From Vicinamibacterales bacterium (GTDB taxonomy: Bacteria > Acidobacteriota > Vicinamibacteria > Vicinamibacterales > UBA2999), in the NCBI GenBank assembly GCA_041659285.1, contig JBAZYO010000007.1, positions 242,198 through 306,197 on the forward strand: a stretch of DNA of 64,000 nt, read 5' to 3'. Positions 61,501-64,000 of this stretch are shown piece by piece (position 1 is the first letter of the stretch; each line of letters opens with the position of its first letter). Under the pieces are notes generated by a model that worked only from the letters and a program-made list of their open reading frames with translations, was not told the origin of the DNA and did no database searches. The position numbers and the translations under genes were made by a program.

Positions 61501-64000
61501 GAAGCCGCTGGTAATACGGAAGGTCAACTCCGGTTCAGATCCACCGTAGTACTTCCACTGTGGATCGGGGACCAGTTCGAGCAGCATCGGGACGATCTTC
61601 AGCTCCGCAGGAACGACTGTCAGCGTGTAGTTCGTGCCCAGGCTGAGGGTACCCTGCGTGATCGGGTATCCGCCAACGTCATCGCCCGCCGCGCGCGCCA
61701 AGCTCCCTTCGAACCCGTCACCGCCAACCAACGCGCCAAGCGCTATGCGATAGGCCAGGGCCGGATCGGCGGCGCCGTAGGATTTCTCCTGGTAATTGGC
61801 CGACACGGTGATCGGTGCCGGTGTGACGACCACGGTGGCCGTCGTCGAAGCGCTGTCCACGGCCGCGTCGCCGGCGTAGCTCACCTGCATCGTGTAGGTG
61901 CCAACATTCTCGGTCACCGACGGGATGACCACGGTGGCGATACCGTTGCTGAGGGCGGCCGTGACGGTCGTGCCGCCGAAGACGAACGCGACGTCGCCCG
62001 TGGCGACGGCCGGCAGCACCGACGCGGTCAGCGTCGTGGTCTCGCCATAGACCACCTGCACGTCGAGCGCCGCGATCGTGGACCGGCTCCGGGCCAGCAC
62101 GGTGACGGTGCCGGTAACGGTGGTTTCGTTGCCGGCGTGATCGCGGGCCGTGAACGGCCGCGTTGACACGCCGAGGGGAAACTCGACGCCATTGACGACC
62201 GGATTGATGATCGTGGCCACGCCCGAGAGCGCGTCGGTGGCCTCGGCCACGAAGACGCCCGGCTCGAGCACGGCGAAGCCGGCACCGGTCTGGACCACTT
62301 CGAGGTGCGGCGCAATCACGGTGGGCGCGGTGCGGTCGATGTTCACGACCTTGCCGCCACGCTCCGGATCGTTCGTGCGGTACTCGCCACCGTTGCCGAC
62401 CAGGTCGGCGTCCAGCCTGACGATGTGGAGATCGCGGCCTTCGCCGACGATGGTGAACTGGCCGCTGATGCGATCAGGCGAGCCGTCACCCATGTCCATG
62501 CCCGATTGCCCGTCCAGGACCTGGAAGTCCGCGATGACGTCGCCGACGTACCACTCGGTCCCGAAGTCGGCACTCACCGGATCGCTGTTGACGTTCGCGG
62601 GCACCGGCCAGTTGCTGAAGGTCGCGCTCGGCGGATCCATGTCGATCTTGATCGTCACCGCCACCTTGGGGCCGACCGTTTGGTCCGCGGTCACGGGCCA
62701 GTAGGTGATCTCGTTTTCGGGGCCAAAGAACGGCACGTCCACGTAGCGAACGTCCGCGCTCAGCGGCGAGGCGTGAGTGCCGGCGCCGTGGCGCTGCATG
62801 TCGGAACCGCGGACGAACCACTCGATGCTGGTGACCAGCGGATCGTCGTTCTTGGGGAACAGCCGGACAAACACCCTGCGGTTGAACCAGTCGCCGGTAT
62901 CGGTGGTTGTGCTGACGGACGCAACCGGGGCGCCGGCGAGCGGCGCCGGGTAGTCGTAGATGAGGTGAGTCGCTTCGCAGGCCAGGCACGTGCCGCGGAC
63001 CAGCACGGTGACCGGGTCGGCCACCGTGTCTTGCGGCGAGGTCTTGTTGCCGACCGCGGTAATCACGAAGGTCACGCGCTGGCTGGGCGTCGGGTTCGTG
63101 TAGGCGAACTCGTACTGCACCCAGCTGCCGCGCGGAATGTCGTTCGGGTCAGCGGTAGTGGCACCAGGCGTCTGCACTGCCGGCGGCAGGGCGTTGACGC
63201 TGGTCACGACCACACCCGGTTCGGACGGCGTCACCGTCACGGTCACCTGCTGCACGTCGGCGACCTTTTCGGCCGGTACCGCCACGGCGAAGGCGCCGGT
63301 GCCGGAGGTCGGCGTGGTGGCCTGCGCTTGCTCACGAATAATCGCGAGGTCCGCCAGTTCAAGCCGTTGCACCTGGTGGTTCGCGGTGTCGATCTTCAGA
63401 TACCGCCCGGCCGGATCCAGCCCCTGGCCGGTGCCCCACTGCTCGGCGAGACCGCTCGGCACGCCGTCCAGGTCGTCGCCGGCCGCCGGCACCTCGAACT
63501 GGAACTGCGCGACCGGCGGCCCGGCCACCGGGAACGTCATGGTGTAGAACGCCAGGCGGAAGTTGTCGGAGTCGTTGACGACCAGACGGCCGAGGTGATC
63601 GATCAGGACCGACGACGGGGTCGCGACCGCGTCGACGGGGGGTAATTGACCCGGCGCGAGGACGGGCGGCTGGCCGACTGAGCCGAGCAGCGCGCCGTCG
63701 CGATCGTAAATCACGACGCGGTTGTTGAAGGAGTCCGCCAGGTAGATGTGGTTGCCGGCGTCGATCGTGACGCCCGTCAGAACGCTGAAATGGCCACCCG
63801 CCGCCGGGAAGCCAAACGCCCCGCTGGCGCACAAGGAGTCCGGCTCCGTGGCGGCCGGCGCCTGCGTCGGCAGCGTGGCGATCGGATTGAACCCGGTGTC
63901 GAGAATCCAGACCGTGCACTTGTAGCGGTCGAGGACGACGATGCGGGCGGCGGGATCGGTGGGCGCGGTCAGCGGAGCGACCGCGGATGCACCGGGCGAA
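58531..64000 (-). CDS. Giant secreted multidomain protein: NHL propeller, Ig-like and MBG repeats, Cys/Asp/His-rich tail (5' end cut by window)
   Basis: The frame is open from the right edge, so at least 1,822 residues are visible and the true start is outside. N- to C-terminal order: NHL repeats (about 63,500-64,000; for example IYLADSFNNRVVIYDRDG), Ig-like regions, a Big_3-like domain near 62,000, about seven MBG-type units (60,200-61,850; KSYGAADPALAYRI, YGASDPALTTTHSG and similar), a cadherin/VCBS-type domain (59,900-60,180), an anchor-like domain with TYSQGGWGAKPKGNNPG (59,360-59,910), an Ig (PPGLSINPATGQIGG) and another cadherin-like domain. Last is the tail with decapeptide repeats (58,534-58,836). 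It has no PEP-CTERM or LPXTG sorting end. It is probably a cell-surface adhesin-like protein. Confidence 0.9.
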   Translation of the reverse strand, partial: SPGASAVAPLTAPTDPAARIVVLDRYKCTVWILDTGFNPIATLPTQAPAATEPDSLCASGAFGFPAAGGHFSVLTGVTIDAGNHIYLADSFNNRVVIYDRDGALLGSVGQPPVLAPGQLPPVDAVATPSSVLIDHLGRLVVNDSDNFRLAFYTMTFPVAGPPVAQFQFEVPAAGDDLDGVPSGLAEQWGTGQGLDPAGRYLKIDTANHQVQRLELADLAIIREQAQATTPTSGTGAFAVAVPAEKVADVQQVTVTVTPSEPGVVVTSVNALPPAVQTPGATTADPNDIPRGSWVQYEFAYTNPTPSQRVTFVITAVGNKTSPQDTVADPVTVLVRGTCLACEATHLIYDYPAPLAGAPVASVSTTTDTGDWFNRRVFVRLFPKNDDPLVTSIEWFVRGSDMQRHGAGTHASPLSADVRYVDVPFFGPENEITYWPVTADQTVGPKVAVTIKIDMDPPSATFSNWPVPANVNSDPVSADFGTEWYVGDVIADFQVLDGQSGMDMGDGSPDRISGQFTIVGEGRDLHIVRLDADLVGNGGEYRTNDPERGGKVVNIDRTAPTVIAPHLEVVQTGAGFAVLEPGVFVAEATDALSGVATIINPVVNGVEFPLGVSTRPFTARDHAGNETTVTGTVTVLARSRSTIAALDVQVVYGETTTLTASVLPAVATGDVAFVFGGTTVTAALSNGIATVVIPSVTENVGTYTMQVSYAGDAAVDSASTTATVVVTPAPITVSANYQEKSYGAADPALAYRIALGALVGGDGFEGSLARAAGDDVGGYPITQGTLSLGTNYTLTVVPAELKIVPMLLELVPDPQWKYYGGSEPELTFRITSGFLVGSDRLTGAPARAAGEFPGLYLISIGTLTAGPNYQLNFYQDYLSVRPLDIYVTADALGRLVGEADPPLTYSHTPALLNGDTFDGFLRRDAGEAPGTYVIRQYGLTLPIGYMLHYTEANFVVGRRQAVVTAGDATKVWGTFPDPSIAVSAIGFLAADNITLSVSRATGENVGGYVTTPAATGTAEALNNYEITLVTGNFTITKAPVSVTAQAVTVDYGETPVFAFAYGPFPNGATAADVDVAPTCTVAAAHTDAGSYTITCSGGQDANFDFDYAPATLVVNRIPAVINAGGGTKVYGASDPALTTTHSGVLAADVAGITFTTTRVGGETAGGYDTTATATGGASGNYIFASNPGTFTITQRPITVTATSVNKFLGLIDPPLTYTITSGGPLVGTDSFSGALVRDAGELLGGYTIRQGALTAGPNYDLTFVEGTLTILGTLPPVAANDTASSVGAAPVSITVLGNDSDPDGGTLSVTAVTQPTGGEGVVTTSGNLVVFTPTPGFVGTVTFTYTISDGQGGTATATVTVTITAAQSCTNSGFTTYSQGGWGAKPKGNNPGQLLATNFARVYPGGFVIIGGTKTLKFTSAAAIAVFLPQGGTPAVLTSSAVNPTSSSAGNFAAQLLALRLAVDFSAAGVTKSGLGDLVMLSGPLAGSSVNQILVMANKVIGGQTSALPSGVSISMLNGILESLNLNYHEGTVNNGLLGCPGGLQPPAVTAANQTNYEGDAASVQVVGTDPNGDDLTYSAAGLPPGLSINPATGQIGGTLAYSAAGSYDVTLTVTDDSGLTATATFTWTVLDRNRPPVAAADSLTTTKNTAKTISVIANDSDPDGDTLTVTAVTQPAKGSVVKYANGTVKYTPPSNWVGTTSFSYTISDGNGAATATVSVTVSSHTDGDGCGDDHDHDGDHDGNDDRERDCDRDHRHNSDCDRDSNHDRDCDEQHSRTSRCNDNDGWYRSGDDRDDRNSSGSNHNHNTSGVCSNSSHYGSWYR
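58633..58812 (-). repeat. Ten-residue (30-bp) repeat encoding Cys/Asp/His-rich tail
   Basis: Cysteine codons lie at 58812, 58752, 58722, 58692 and 58662 (5' base on the minus strand), exactly 30 or 60 bp apart. Units read CGDDHDHDGD, HDGNDDRERD, CDRDHRHNSD, CDRDSNHDRD, CDEQHSRTSR and CNDNDGWYRS. The nucleotide text TTGCGATCGCGAC recurs, indicating duplication at DNA level. More degenerate units continue toward the stop. Confidence 0.8.

Overview
The window is 64 kb of high-GC bacterial chromosome with almost no non-coding space. Gene content points to an environmental Acidobacteriota member, perhaps of the Vicinamibacteria type: a BNR/sortilin-like secreted propeller, three PQQ-like beta-propeller proteins in a row, and a very large exopolysaccharide locus. 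This is a judgement from style and content, because there is no rRNA or marker gene in the window. No tRNA, rRNA, CRISPR array or intact mobile element was seen.

Layout. (1) 1-12,415, all minus strand: a BNR-repeat propeller protein cut by the left edge, a small SRPBCC-like protein, and an operon of histidine kinase, response regulator and PilB/GspE-type ATPase. The kinase's extracytoplasmic sensor carries a c-type haem motif. Three secreted PQQ-like propeller proteins follow. (2) 12,528-21,727, plus strand: promoter, small secreted protein, Wzc-like tyrosine autokinase, Wzy/ligase-like membrane protein, NodU-type carbamoyltransferase, GT4 glycosyltransferase, PglC/WcaJ-type initiating phosphoglycosyltransferase and geranylgeranyl-reductase-like flavoprotein. 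(3) 21,728-22,022: a gene-poor gap with a hairpin and the remnant of a PAS-domain gene. (4) 22,023-52,635, minus strand: 27 genes packed end to end, most with 4-bp stop/start overlaps. They comprise nine glycosyltransferases, a second polymerase-like protein, an asparagine synthase, a CapK adenylate-forming enzyme, a DUF362 protein, an ATP-grasp ligase, methyltransferases (one internally deleted), an acyltransferase, a three-gene UDP-N-acetyl-L-6-deoxyhexosamine pathway, and an oxidoreductase/aminotransferase pair. (5) 52,649-53,392: a lone plus-strand FkbM methyltransferase. (6) 53,395-58,289, minus strand: Wzt/Wzm-type ABC exporter, Wza-like export protein, outer-membrane barrel and a lipoprotein with DxDxDG repeats. 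(7) 58,531-64,000, minus strand: a giant secreted multidomain protein (NHL, Ig-like and MBG repeats) cut by the right edge. It ends in a Cys/Asp/His-rich tail with an exact ten-residue cysteine period.

Together, blocks 2-6 look like one system that builds, decorates and exports a complex heteropolysaccharide. The lipid-linked sugar is started by the PglC-type enzyme and extended by about ten glycosyltransferases. It is probably methylated, acylated, carbamoylated and perhaps amidated, and is exported through Wza. Polymerase/co-polymerase parts (Wzy, Wzc) and ABC-exporter parts (Wzm/Wzt) occur in the same locus. The two outer operons that run toward each other share a nearly identical 17-bp promoter-region element (12,544-12,560 and 58,311-58,327), which suggests common control.
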